Below, in pieces: positions 1-8,722 of a stretch of DNA of 43,121 nucleotides. Both the position numbers and the translations under genes were made by a program. This DNA is from Streptomyces sp. NRRL WC-3605 (GTDB lineage Bacteria; Actinomycetota; Actinomycetes; Streptomycetales; Streptomycetaceae). The stretch spans positions 1 through 43,121 of the forward strand of contig NZ_LLZN01000086.1 of the NCBI RefSeq assembly GCF_001509795.1, given 5' to 3'. The notes under the pieces were generated by a model. That model made no database searches and was not told where the DNA came from. It saw only the letters and a program-made list of their open reading frames with translations. Each line of letters begins with the position of its first letter. The stretch's first letter is position 1.

Positions 1-97
1 CCCCGGCCCCCGGCCCCCGGCCATGACCTCACCGGCCGGCTCGGTGGGCCACGCTACTGCGGGCTCCGGCACGGGTGCGTGCGGGATTTCGGGACCG

Positions 98-685
98 TCA
101 GGCCGCCGCCGCGCGCCCCAAGGCGAACGTCCTCGCCGTCTCCGCCACCCTGCGGCCCAGGTGTTCCGCCGTCGCCACGTCGGCCTTGTGGACGGCGTCC
201 GGGGCCGCGTCGACGTCGGTCTGGGCGGCGGCGCCGGCGAAGACGCCGAGGCGGTTGAGGTCGTTCTCGGAGGCGGTGCTGTGGTTCCAGCCCGGGAGCA
301 GTCCGAGGTTGATCCAGTGCATGCCGAGCTGCCCGGCGAGGATCTGGAAGAACTGCAGGGTGTGCAGCTTGTCGCCGCTCTTGGAGCCGGAGTTGGTGAA
401 GCCGGCCGCCAGCTTGTCCTTCCATGCCTGCGCGGCCCAGCGCTTGGATGTGGCCTCCGCGAAGGTGTGGAAGGCGCCGGACGCGGTGCCCATGTACGTC
501 GGCGAGCCGAAGACGATCGCGTCGGAGCGGTCGAGGAGGGTCCACTGCTCCTCCGTGATCTCGTCCACCTTGATCAGGTGCACCTCGGCCCCGGACTCGG
601 CGGCACCGGTGCGCACGGCCTCGGCGACGACGGCGGTGTGGCCGAAGCCGGAGTGGTAGGCGATGGAAACGACAGGGGTGGTCAC
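98..685 (-). CDS. WrbA-like flavodoxin-family NAD(P)H oxidoreductase
   Basis: Encodes 195 residues resembling FMN-binding flavodoxins/NAD(P)H:quinone reductases. The N-terminus VVSIAYHSGFGHTAVVAEA is the phosphate-binding loop region for FMN, and FGSPTYMGTASGAFHTFAE is the second flavin-contact segment typical of WrbA-like proteins. A likely role is two-electron reduction of quinones or related electrophiles in the cytoplasm. I chose the GTG at 685 because AGGAG lies about 7 nt upstream and the protein then begins directly at the flavodoxin strand; the frame stays open further upstream without homology. It is divergent from an HxlR-family regulator gene, a common arrangement in which the regulator controls the oxidoreductase. 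The exact substrate cannot be read from sequence. Confidence 0.85.
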   Translation of the reverse strand: MTTPVVSIAYHSGFGHTAVVAEAVRTGAAESGAEVHLIKVDEITEEQWTLLDRSDAIVFGSPTYMGTASGAFHTFAEATSKRWAAQAWKDKLAAGFTNSGSKSGDKLHTLQFFQILAGQLGMHWINLGLLPGWNHSTASENDLNRLGVFAGAAAQTDVDAAPDAVHKADVATAEHLGRRVAETARTFALGRAAAA

Positions 686-763
686 AGGGCACTCCTGGGT
701 GCGGGAGACGGCAGAGGGACCGAACGGCGATGACGTGCCGCCGGTCAATGACAGTAACCAGAG

Positions 764-856
764 GAAAGCACTAACTACTAGAAAGCGCAAGCTTGAGGAA
801 AGCGCCACTCTTGGGCGAGTGCGGCCTGCACGAAAGCGCAAGCGCCGCGACAGCGC
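764..856. promoter_or_regulatory. 17-bp-phased GAAAGCRC repeat array, candidate HxlR operator
   Basis: The octamer GAAAGC(A/G)C starts at 764, 781, 798 and 832, with a one-mismatch copy GACAGCGC at 849 and a degenerate copy (5 of 8) at 815. All six starts are exactly 17 bp apart. The copies at 781 and 832 share a longer GAAAGCGCAAGC. The array fills the space between the divergent oxidoreductase and HxlR-type genes. HxlR-family proteins are known to bind direct repeats, so an autoregulatory operator is the natural inference. Binding is not shown by sequence alone. Confidence 0.55.
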
Positions 857-872
857 TGTATGCGAGTACGCT

Positions 873-1280
873 ATGCATATGGAGAGCACCCAGGACCGCA
901 CGGCGGAGCAGCAGCTTCCGTACAACGTGTTCGCTAGGACGTGTCCCTCACGCGGCACGCTGGAGCACGTCACGGGACGGTGGGGCGGACTCACGCTGGG
1001 CGCCCTGTACGAGGGGTCGCTGCGGTTCAACGAGCTGCGGCGCAGGGTCGACGGCGTCAGCGAGAAGATGCTGTCCCAGACGCTGCACGCGCTGGAGCGC
1101 GACGGCCTGGTGCACCGGGACGCGCAGCCGACGAACCCACCGCGCGTGGACTACGAGCTGACCCCGCTGGGCCGCGGGGTGGCCGAGCGGCTGATGAGCC
1201 TCATCCAGTTCGTTGAGGGGCAGATGGACGACGTGCTCACGGCACGACGGCACTACGACGAGACGCGCGGCACCCTCTGA
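873..1280 (+). CDS. HxlR-family winged-helix transcriptional regulator
   Basis: Encodes 135 residues with the HxlR/MarR-like winged helix-turn-helix. A conserved Cys-Pro near the N-terminus ([19 protein letters not shown]), the recognition region [20 protein letters not shown] and the wing [11 protein letters not shown] are all visible. HxlR proteins act as dimers that sense electrophiles, aldehydes or redox state, often through the N-terminal Cys, and control a neighbouring detoxification gene. Here the neighbour is the divergent flavodoxin-like gene. Start: ATG at 873, or ATG at 879 two codons later. No Shine-Dalgarno precedes either, so a leaderless transcript is possible. The 3' end overlaps the convergent mutM gene by 28 bp. 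Confidence 0.88.
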   Translation: MHMESTQDRTAEQQLPYNVFARTCPSRGTLEHVTGRWGGLTLGALYEGSLRFNELRRRVDGVSEKMLSQTLHALERDGLVHRDAQPTNPPRVDYELTPLGRGVAERLMSLIQFVEGQMDDVLTARRHYDETRGTL

Positions 1281-2113
1281 CACTTCGGGCAGAAGTAGCT
1301 GGACCGGTTCATCCAGGGCCGGCGCCGCATGGGTGTGCCGCAGCGCTTGCACGGCAGGCCCTCACGGCCGTACGCGTCGAGCGAGCGGTCGAAGTAGCCG
1401 GACTCGCCGTTGACGTTCACGTAGAGGCTGTCGAAGCTGGTGCCGCCGACCGCGAGGGCGGCGTTCATCACGTCCCGGGCGTGGCCCAGCAGCTCCATCG
1501 TGCGCGGCCGGGTGAGCGTCGCCGTCGGGCGGTCGTAGTGCAGGCGGGCGCGCCACAGGGCCTCGTCCGCGTAGATGTTGCCGACCCCGCTGATCAGCGA
1601 CTGGTCGAGCAGGGCCCGCTTGACGGTGGTGCGCCGGCGCCGCAGCGCCTGGTGGAACGCCTCGTCGTCGAAGAGCGGGTCCAGGGGATCGCGGGCGATG
1701 TGCGCGATGACGTCGGGCAGGCCGTCGGGGGTCGTGTCGTGCAGCGAAAGGCCGCCGAAGGTCCGCTGGTCGACGAATCGGAGTTCGGTGCCGAGGGCGT
1801 CGGCGAAGCGCACCCGGATGCGCAGGTGCTTCTCCGCGGGAGCCGTGTGCGGCTGCACCAGGAGTTGGCCGCTCATGCCGAGGTGCGCCAGGATCGCCTG
1901 GCCGGTGTCGGACAGGGGCAGCCACAGGTACTTGCCGCGCCGGCTGGGGACACCGACGCGATGGCCCTTCAGGCGGTGCGCGAAGTCGTCGGCGCCCGCG
2001 ACGTGCCGGCGCACGGAGCGCGGGTGCAGCACCTCGGCGTCGGCGACCGTGCGGTGGGCGACCCACCGCTCCAGGCCGCGCCGGACGACCTCGACCTCGG
2101 GCAACTCGGGCAT
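1253..2113 (-). CDS. mutM: Formamidopyrimidine-DNA glycosylase (Fpg/MutM)
   Basis: A 286-residue bifunctional base-excision repair enzyme that removes oxidised purines such as 8-oxoguanine and cleaves the abasic site. The N-terminus [10 protein letters not shown] carries the catalytic Pro2 and Glu3; a conserved Lys follows in RRGKYLWL (K61). The NIYADEALW segment belongs to the helix-two-turn-helix. The C-terminal zinc finger is complete, with Cys255, Cys258, Cys275 and Cys278. Length is normal for the family. It is the last gene of the minus-strand block after rnc, an arrangement shared by many actinobacteria. Its stop codon lies inside the 3' end of the convergent HxlR gene. Confidence 0.97.
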   Translation of the reverse strand: MPELPEVEVVRRGLERWVAHRTVADAEVLHPRSVRRHVAGADDFAHRLKGHRVGVPSRRGKYLWLPLSDTGQAILAHLGMSGQLLVQPHTAPAEKHLRIRVRFADALGTELRFVDQRTFGGLSLHDTTPDGLPDVIAHIARDPLDPLFDDEAFHQALRRRRTTVKRALLDQSLISGVGNIYADEALWRARLHYDRPTATLTRPRTMELLGHARDVMNAALAVGGTSFDSLYVNVNGESGYFDRSLDAYGREGLPCKRCGTPMRRRPWMNRSSYFCPKCQRVPRVSS

Positions 2114-2194
2114 GGTCTACCTCCTCACACCGTGCGGATACGGGCCGAGCGCCCGCCCCGGGGCCGGGACGGGCGCTCGGATCGCGCTGTTCGG

Positions 2195-2980
2195 TCAGGC
2201 GGAGGCCGACGCGTCGGCGTCGGGTTCGGCGGCGGCGTTCGCCGCCTCCTTGGCGCGCTCGTCCGCCGCGGTCCTGATGGACCGCCATGCGGACTCGGCG
2301 GCCTGCTGCTCCGCCTCCTTCTTGCTGCGGCCGGTGCCGGTGCCGTACGAGACGCCTCCGACGCGGGCGGCAGCAGTGAAGGTCTTCTCGTGGTCGGGGC
2401 CGGTCTCCGTGACCAGGTACTCGGGAACGCCGAGCCCTTCGGTCGCGGTGAGCTCCTGGAGACTGGTCTTCCAGTCCAGGCCGGCACCGAGGTTCGAGGA
2501 CTTCTCGATCAGGGGGTCGAACAGGCGGTGCACCAGCTCCGCCGCCGAGTCGAGGCCCTGGTCGAGATAGACCGCGCCGATCACCGCTTCCAGGGTGTCG
2601 GCGAGGATGGACGCCTTGTCCCGGCCGCCCGTGCCCTCTTCACCACGGCCGAGCCGGATGAAGGCGCCCAGGTCGAGCCCGCGGCCCACCTCCGCCAGCG
2701 CACGCGAGTTGACCACCGCGGCCCGGAGCTTGGCCAACTGGCCCTCCGGCAGATCGGGGTGGGTGCGGTACAGCGTGTCCGTGACCACCAGGCCGAGCAC
2801 GGAGTCCCCGAGGAACTCCAGCCGCTCGTTGGTGGGCAGACCGCCGTTCTCGTACGCGTAGGAGCGGTGGGTCAGCGCACGCACCAGAAGGGCGGACTCG
2901 AGCTTGTACCCGAGCCGCCCTTCCAACAGCGTGTGGGACGAGGCCTGGTTGTCCGCTGCGTTCTTCTTGGGCGTGGACAC
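2195..2980 (-). CDS. rnc: Ribonuclease III
   Basis: A 261-residue endonuclease for double-stranded RNA, used in rRNA maturation and mRNA turnover; the S. coelicolor orthologue (absB) affects antibiotic production. The RNase III signature [10 protein letters not shown] is at residues 52-61, and the second acidic cluster [13 protein letters not shown] spans about 128-140. A double-stranded RNA-binding domain follows (about 168-238) ending in [15 protein letters not shown], then an Ala/Asp-rich tail. I chose the GTG at 2980 (VSTPKKN), with GAGAGG just upstream; the open frame continues upstream only through sequence overlapping rpmF. It lies 19 nt downstream of rpmF and is probably co-transcribed with it. 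Confidence 0.96.
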   Translation of the reverse strand: MSTPKKNAADNQASSHTLLEGRLGYKLESALLVRALTHRSYAYENGGLPTNERLEFLGDSVLGLVVTDTLYRTHPDLPEGQLAKLRAAVVNSRALAEVGRGLDLGAFIRLGRGEEGTGGRDKASILADTLEAVIGAVYLDQGLDSAAELVHRLFDPLIEKSSNLGAGLDWKTSLQELTATEGLGVPEYLVTETGPDHEKTFTAAARVGGVSYGTGTGRSKKEAEQQAAESAWRSIRTAADERAKEAANAAAEPDADASASA

Positions 2981-2999
2981 AGTGCCTCTCACCAGCCGC

Positions 3000-3173
3000 T
3001 CAGACCTCGAGGACCTGGCGCTTGTTGTAGGTGCCGCAAGACGGGCACGCGATGTGCTGCTGCTTGGGCTCGTGGCAGCGCTCGCACGCAACCAGGGTGG
3101 GGACCGCAGCCTTCCACTGCGACCGGCGGTGGCGCGTGTTGCTGCGCGACATCTTCCGCTTCGGAACAGCCAC
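3000..3173 (-). CDS. rpmF: 50S ribosomal protein L32
   Basis: A 57-residue zinc-ribbon ribosomal protein of the large subunit. It reads [20 protein letters not shown], then two Cys pairs (ACERC and ACPSCG) and the C-terminal YNKRQVLEV, all diagnostic of L32 with a complete zinc-binding set. The start is a GTG at 3173, only 2 nt after the stop of the upstream YceD-like gene, so translation is probably coupled. The YceD-rpmF pair followed by rnc is widely conserved in bacteria and supports the call. Confidence 0.96.
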   Translation of the reverse strand: MAVPKRKMSRSNTRHRRSQWKAAVPTLVACERCHEPKQQHIACPSCGTYNKRQVLEV

Positions 3174-3175
3174 GG

Positions 3176-3817
3176 CTACTTCTCCTGCTTCTCGTCGACG
3201 CCCGGTTCGGCGCCGCTCTTGTCGTCCTTATCGCCGGGTTCGAGTGAATCGGCGAGTCCCTGCAGTGCCGCCCAACGGATGTCGACGGCGTCATGGTGGT
3301 GGTCCGGGTCGTCAGCGAGACGCACGCCGCACTCGGCGCACAGTCCCGGGCAGTCTTCCTGGCACACCGGCTGCATCGGCAGTGCGAGCACCACCGCATC
3401 ACGCAGCACAGGCTCGAGGTCGAACAGGCCGTCCTCGAGAAAGAGCCTGTCCTCGTCGTCCTCGGCGTCGTCGCCGGGCTCCGCGCGGTGCGCACGGCCC
3501 CGGTCGTCGGCGTCAGGGTACGAGAACATCTCCTGGAAGTCCGCTTCCACATCGAGCTGAAGCGGCTCCAGACACCTTACGCACTCCCCCTCGGCCCGTG
3601 CACGGCCGGTGCCTGTGACAAGCACACCTTCCATGACCGACTCGAGCCGGAGTTCGAGCTCCAGCGGAGCGCCTTCCGGCACTCCGACGACCTTCGGGAT
3701 CCCGAGATCCTTGGGGGCGTCGACCGTGCGGGTCAGGCGCTGCAGCGCACCGGGCCGCCGGCCCAGCTCGTGTGTGTCGAACACGAGGGGGTTGCGGTGG
3801 TCGAGGCGGGCTGTCAC
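3176..3817 (-). CDS. YceD/DUF177-family protein
   Basis: A 213-residue member of the DUF177 family, whose members are linked to 23S rRNA accumulation and large-subunit assembly. The central [20 protein letters not shown] and the later [13 protein letters not shown] are the conserved Cys-containing segments of the family. An acidic region ([15 protein letters not shown]) lies between them, and the C-terminus is hydrophilic and charged. It precedes rpmF by 2 nt, the usual pairing. The biochemical activity of the family is not settled, so the role is inferred from context. Confidence 0.9.
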   Translation of the reverse strand: MTARLDHRNPLVFDTHELGRRPGALQRLTRTVDAPKDLGIPKVVGVPEGAPLELELRLESVMEGVLVTGTGRARAEGECVRCLEPLQLDVEADFQEMFSYPDADDRGRAHRAEPGDDAEDDEDRLFLEDGLFDLEPVLRDAVVLALPMQPVCQEDCPGLCAECGVRLADDPDHHHDAVDIRWAALQGLADSLEPGDKDDKSGAEPGVDEKQEK

Positions 3818-3959
3818 GCCGTTCCTGCTTTCGATCTGCTGAGCTCAGGGGGTTCTGCCGCCCAGTGGTGCCTTGTGGGCAGCGTTGATCGCGGACGTAC
3901 GCGCGACCGAAGAGCCAGGATACTGGACCTTTCGCTCACGGCCCAATCCGGTGGTCGCG

Positions 3960-5069
3960 CTACTGGCCGCGCCCCTGCTCGTACGCCCTCAGCTGCTCCG
4001 GAGTGATCATGCTGGTGTCGAAGAGGCTGGTCTCGTCGAGCGCGTAGGACTGGTGGTTCTGCTGGGGCTGCTGGGGCTGCTGCTGCGGGTCGTACGCCTG
4101 CTGCCCTGTGTCGTAGCCCTGGAAGGGGACACCTCCCGCCGCAGCGTAGCCGGAGGTGGGGGAGTACGGGTCGGCCTGCTGGTAGCCGTAGGCGTCCTGC
4201 TGGCCGCCGTAGCCCTGTTGCTGGTAGCCGTACGGGTCGGCGCTCTGCTGCTGGTAGCCGTACGCGGGCTGCGCGGCGCCGGGGTCGTACTGCGGCTGCG
4301 GCGGTACGGCCGCCGGCGGCTCGGCGGGGGCGGCGGCCGGGGCGTCCTGCTGGGCGAGCGCGGCGAGGTCGGCGAGGTAGTCGGCGTCGCTGGAGTGCTG
4401 GACGGTGCTCATGTCGTCGGCGAGGGCACCGAGGTCGTCGGTGGCGATCCGGCCGTGCAGCTTCTGCCGGCCGCGGCCGACCGCCTCCAGGGTCTTGGCG
4501 AGCACCGCCTCGAAGGCGCCGAGCTTGACGTCGACGTATTCGTCGGCGCTGCGGCGCAGGGTCTCCGGGTCGTGGCTGCGCTCGGGGGCGTCCTCGTCCT
4601 CGTAGCCGTTCTCGTCGGTGCCCGGGCCGGTGCCCAGGAGCTTCTCGCGGCCGCGGCCGACGGAGCCGAGGGTCTTGGTGAGGACGACCTCGAAGTTGGC
4701 GAGCTTGGAGTCGACGTAGTCGTCGGCCTCCGCGCGGATCTCCTCGGCCTCCTGACGGGCCTCGGCGAGGATGCGGTCGGCCTCGGCCTGGGAGCGGCGG
4801 GCCACCTCGGTGTCGGAGAGCAGGGAGCCGCGCTCGGCGTGGGCGCCCTGGATGATCCGCTCGGCCTCCTGGCGGGCCTGCTCGACCATCTGCTCGCGGT
4901 CGCCGATCAGCTCCTGGGCCTGGGCGAGCGAGCCGGGCAGGGCCGCGCGGACCTCTTCGAGCATTGAGAGCAGTTCGGCGCGGTTGACCACGCACGAGGC
5001 CGACATCGGCATCGACCGGGCACTGGAGACCGCCGACACGATCTCGTCGAGCTTGTTCTGCACGTCCAC
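3960..5069 (-). CDS. SepIVA-like coiled-coil cell-division/polarity protein
   Basis: A 369-residue protein, often annotated loosely as DivIVA-like or as an ATP synthase subunit B-like coiled coil. Residues about 30-120 are a long charged coiled coil (EQARQEAERIIQGAHAERG and ADRILAEARQEAEEIRAEA). A segment DDYVDSKLANFEVVLTKTL with GRGREKL (about 115-145) recurs as DEYVDVKLGAFEAVLAKTL with GRGRQKL exactly 60 residues later. The C-terminal third is a Gln/Tyr/Pro-rich tail (YGYQQQ-type repeats) ending in a conserved-looking ITPEQLRAYEQGRGQ. The neighbours (mutM-rnc-YceD on one side, coaD on the other) resemble those of mycobacterial SepIVA, an essential divisome and polar-growth factor, so orthology is likely. 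Start is GTG (5069). Confidence 0.75.
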   Translation of the reverse strand: MDVQNKLDEIVSAVSSARSMPMSASCVVNRAELLSMLEEVRAALPGSLAQAQELIGDREQMVEQARQEAERIIQGAHAERGSLLSDTEVARRSQAEADRILAEARQEAEEIRAEADDYVDSKLANFEVVLTKTLGSVGRGREKLLGTGPGTDENGYEDEDAPERSHDPETLRRSADEYVDVKLGAFEAVLAKTLEAVGRGRQKLHGRIATDDLGALADDMSTVQHSSDADYLADLAALAQQDAPAAAPAEPPAAVPPQPQYDPGAAQPAYGYQQQSADPYGYQQQGYGGQQDAYGYQQADPYSPTSGYAAAGGVPFQGYDTGQQAYDPQQQPQQPQQNHQSYALDETSLFDTSMITPEQLRAYEQGRGQ

Positions 5070-5127
5070 CGGGTGCTCGCCACTCTCTACAGCTGTGATG
5101 GAGACGGACGGGACGACTGTAGCCCCA

Positions 5128-6327
<1,200 letters not shown>

Positions 6328-8532
6328 TCACCCCTTCTCCAGGTACTGCTCCCGTTCCTCGTCCAGGAGGGCGTCCAGGGCGGTCCGCAGGCCGGGCAGC
6401 CCCGTGAGCTCCGGGTCCCGCTCCACGAGGGCGGCGGCCTCCTGCCGGGCCTCCGCGATGATCTCCTCGTCCTCGATGACGGCCAGCATCCGCAGGCTGG
6501 TGCGGGCGCCGGACTGGGCCTGGCCGAGGACATCGCCCTCGCGGCGCTGCTCCAGGTCGATCCGGGACAGCTCGAAGCCGTCGAGGGTGGAGGCGACGGC
6601 GTCCAGGCGCTGCCGGGCGGGGCTCGCCTCGGGCATCTCGGTGACCAGGAGGCACAGGCCGGGTGCCGAGCCGCGGCCGACGCGGCCGCGCAGCTGGTGC
6701 AGCTGGGAGACGCCGAAGCGGTCGGCGTCCATGATCACCATGGCGGTGGCGTTCGGGACGTTGACGCCGACCTCGATGACGGTCGTGGCGACCAGGACGT
6801 CCGTGTCGCCGGCGGCGAAGCGGCGCATCACGGCGTCCTTGTCGTCGGGGTGCATCCTGCCGTGCAGCACTTCTACCGCGAGGCCCTGGAGGGGGCCCTT
6901 GGCGAGCTGGTCGGCCACGTCGAGGACGGCCAGCGGCGGGCGCTTCTCGGCGTCGTCCTCGGGCGAGGCGGCCTTCGCCTTCTTCGGGTCGTCCTCCTCG
7001 TCGCCGATGCGGGGGCAGACGACGTACGCCTGGTGTCCGTTCTCCACCTCCTCGCGCACCCGCTGCCAGGCGCGGGTGAGGAAGTGGGGCTTGTCGGCGG
7101 CCGGGACGACGTGGGACGCGATCGGTGAGCGGCCGGCGGGGAGCTGGTCGAGGACGGACGTCTCCAGGTCGCCGAAGACGGTCATCGCGACCGTGCGCGG
7201 GATGGGGGTGGCCGTCATGACCAGCAGGTGCGGGGGCTGTTTTCCCTTGCCGCGCAGGGCGTCGCGCTGCTCCACACCGAAGCGGTGCTGCTCGTCGACG
7301 ACGACCAGGCCGAGGTCGTGGAACTGCACCTTGTCCTCGATCAGCGCGTGGGTGCCGATGACGATGCCGGCCTCGCCGGTGACGAGGTCGAGCAGGGCCT
7401 GGCGGCGGGCGGCGGCTCCCATGGACCCGGTGAGCAGCACGACCTTGGTGGCGTGCTCGGCACCGCCCAGGGTGCCGCCCTCGGCGAGGTCGCCCATCAT
7501 CTCGACGATCGACCGGTGATGCTGCTGGGCCAGCACCTCGGTGGGCGCGAGCATCGCGGCCTGCCCACCGGCGTCGACGACGGCGAGCATCGCGCGCAGC
7601 GCCACCATTGTCTTGCCGGAGCCGACCTCGCCCTGGAGCAGCCGGTGCATCGGGTGCTCGGTGGCCAGGTCGGCGAAGATCTCCCGGGAGACCTGCTGCT
7701 GGCCCTCGGTGAGGGTGAAGGGGAGGCGGGCGTCGAAGGCGGTGAGCAGTCCGTCGGGCGCGGGGCGCCGGGCGGCGGCGGGGAGTTCGGCGTCGGCGTG
7801 CCGGCGGCGGGCGAGCGCCACCTGGAGGACGAAGGCCTCGTCCCACTTGAGGCGGGCGCGGGCGTCCTCGATGTCGGCCTTGGTGTGCGGGCGGTGGATC
7901 TTGAGCAGGGCCTCCGGGAGGGGGACCAGGCCGCGGCCTTCGCGCAGGGACTCCGGGAGCGGGTCGACGGCCTCCTGGGCGCTCGGCAGGACCGTCTGGA
8001 TCGCCTTGCCGATCTTCCAGGACTCCAGTTTGGCGGTGGCCGGGTAGAGCGGGATCAGCGCGCCGGCCCAGGTCTCGACGGCCTCCTCGGAGTCCGCCCG
8101 CAGCAGTTCGTACGCGGGGTGCGCCAGCTGGAGGCGGCGGTTGAAGACGGAGACCTTGCCCGCGAACATCGCGCGGGTGCCGGGCAGGAGCTCCTTGTGC
8201 GGCTTGTGGACGCCGTTGCCGAAGAAGACCAGTTGGAGGCGGCCGCTGCCGTCCGTGATGGTGACCTCCAGGCGCTGGCCCTTGCCGCGCGGCGCCCGGG
8301 CGGAGGCGAAGCTGTGCAGCCGGGCGTCCGCGACCTGGGCGACCACGGTGACGTGCTCGTCCATGGGGAGGTCGGCGAGGTGGGTGAGCTGACCGCGCTC
8401 CTCGTATCTGCGGGGATAGTGGTGGAGCAGGTCCCCGACGGTGTGCAGGCCGAGGTGCTCGGCCATCACCTTCGCGGTGGGGGGGCCGAGCACCTTCTTC
8501 AGTGGTTCGTCCAGTGCGGGCACGAGATCCAT
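6328..8532 (-). CDS. recG: ATP-dependent DNA helicase RecG
   Basis: A 734-residue branch-migration helicase that remodels stalled replication forks and Holliday junctions. An N-terminal OB-fold wedge domain (VTVVAQVADARLHSF onward) precedes the helicase core. The core has Walker A GEVGSGKTMVAL, the Walker B box DEQHRFG, motif III TATPIPRT and the C-terminal motifs QLRGRVGRG. Start chosen at ATG 8532 (MDLVPALDEPLKK); an ATG seven codons upstream is also open, and neither has a strong ribosome-binding site. It usually neighbours the DAK2 kinase gene, but here it faces a divergent HSP90-family gene 190 bp away. Confidence 0.95.
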   Translation of the reverse strand: MDLVPALDEPLKKVLGPPTAKVMAEHLGLHTVGDLLHHYPRRYEERGQLTHLADLPMDEHVTVVAQVADARLHSFASARAPRGKGQRLEVTITDGSGRLQLVFFGNGVHKPHKELLPGTRAMFAGKVSVFNRRLQLAHPAYELLRADSEEAVETWAGALIPLYPATAKLESWKIGKAIQTVLPSAQEAVDPLPESLREGRGLVPLPEALLKIHRPHTKADIEDARARLKWDEAFVLQVALARRRHADAELPAAARRPAPDGLLTAFDARLPFTLTEGQQQVSREIFADLATEHPMHRLLQGEVGSGKTMVALRAMLAVVDAGGQAAMLAPTEVLAQQHHRSIVEMMGDLAEGGTLGGAEHATKVVLLTGSMGAAARRQALLDLVTGEAGIVIGTHALIEDKVQFHDLGLVVVDEQHRFGVEQRDALRGKGKQPPHLLVMTATPIPRTVAMTVFGDLETSVLDQLPAGRSPIASHVVPAADKPHFLTRAWQRVREEVENGHQAYVVCPRIGDEEDDPKKAKAASPEDDAEKRPPLAVLDVADQLAKGPLQGLAVEVLHGRMHPDDKDAVMRRFAAGDTDVLVATTVIEVGVNVPNATAMVIMDADRFGVSQLHQLRGRVGRGSAPGLCLLVTEMPEASPARQRLDAVASTLDGFELSRIDLEQRREGDVLGQAQSGARTSLRMLAVIEDEEIIAEARQEAAALVERDPELTGLPGLRTALDALLDEEREQYLEKG

Positions 8533-8601
8533 TCCACACCACAACACTGACATCGTGTCGGGCGCCGCCGTGGCCTTGTGGGTAAACGTCCCGGAAACCC
8601 C

Positions 8602-8631
8602 TGGTCAGCCGGTTCGTCTCGGATCTAGGAT
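8602..8631 (+). promoter_or_regulatory. Candidate promoter for the HSP90-TPR pair
   Basis: TGGTCA at 8602-8607 and TAGGAT at 8626-8631 are separated by 18 bp. TAGGAT is a common -10 hexamer of vegetative Streptomyces promoters. The site lies about 90 bp upstream of the HSP90-family start and points towards it. The -35 match is only 4 of 6, and no CIRCE-like inverted repeat was seen nearby, so heat-shock regulation by HrcA is not supported. Confidence 0.35.
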
Positions 8632-8722
8632 GACGCGCCCCGGCCATCCCTTTCGCGGTCACCGCCTCACCGGGACCGCCCGACCCCGCGCCGTCGCCCT
8701 TCCCCCCGCCGGCGCTGCGACG

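Noticed and set aside
8533..8722. Heat-shock (CIRCE/HAIR) element before the HSP90-like gene
   Set aside because: No CIRCE inverted repeat or HspR-type HAIR element was recognised, so regulation by HrcA or HspR is not claimed.
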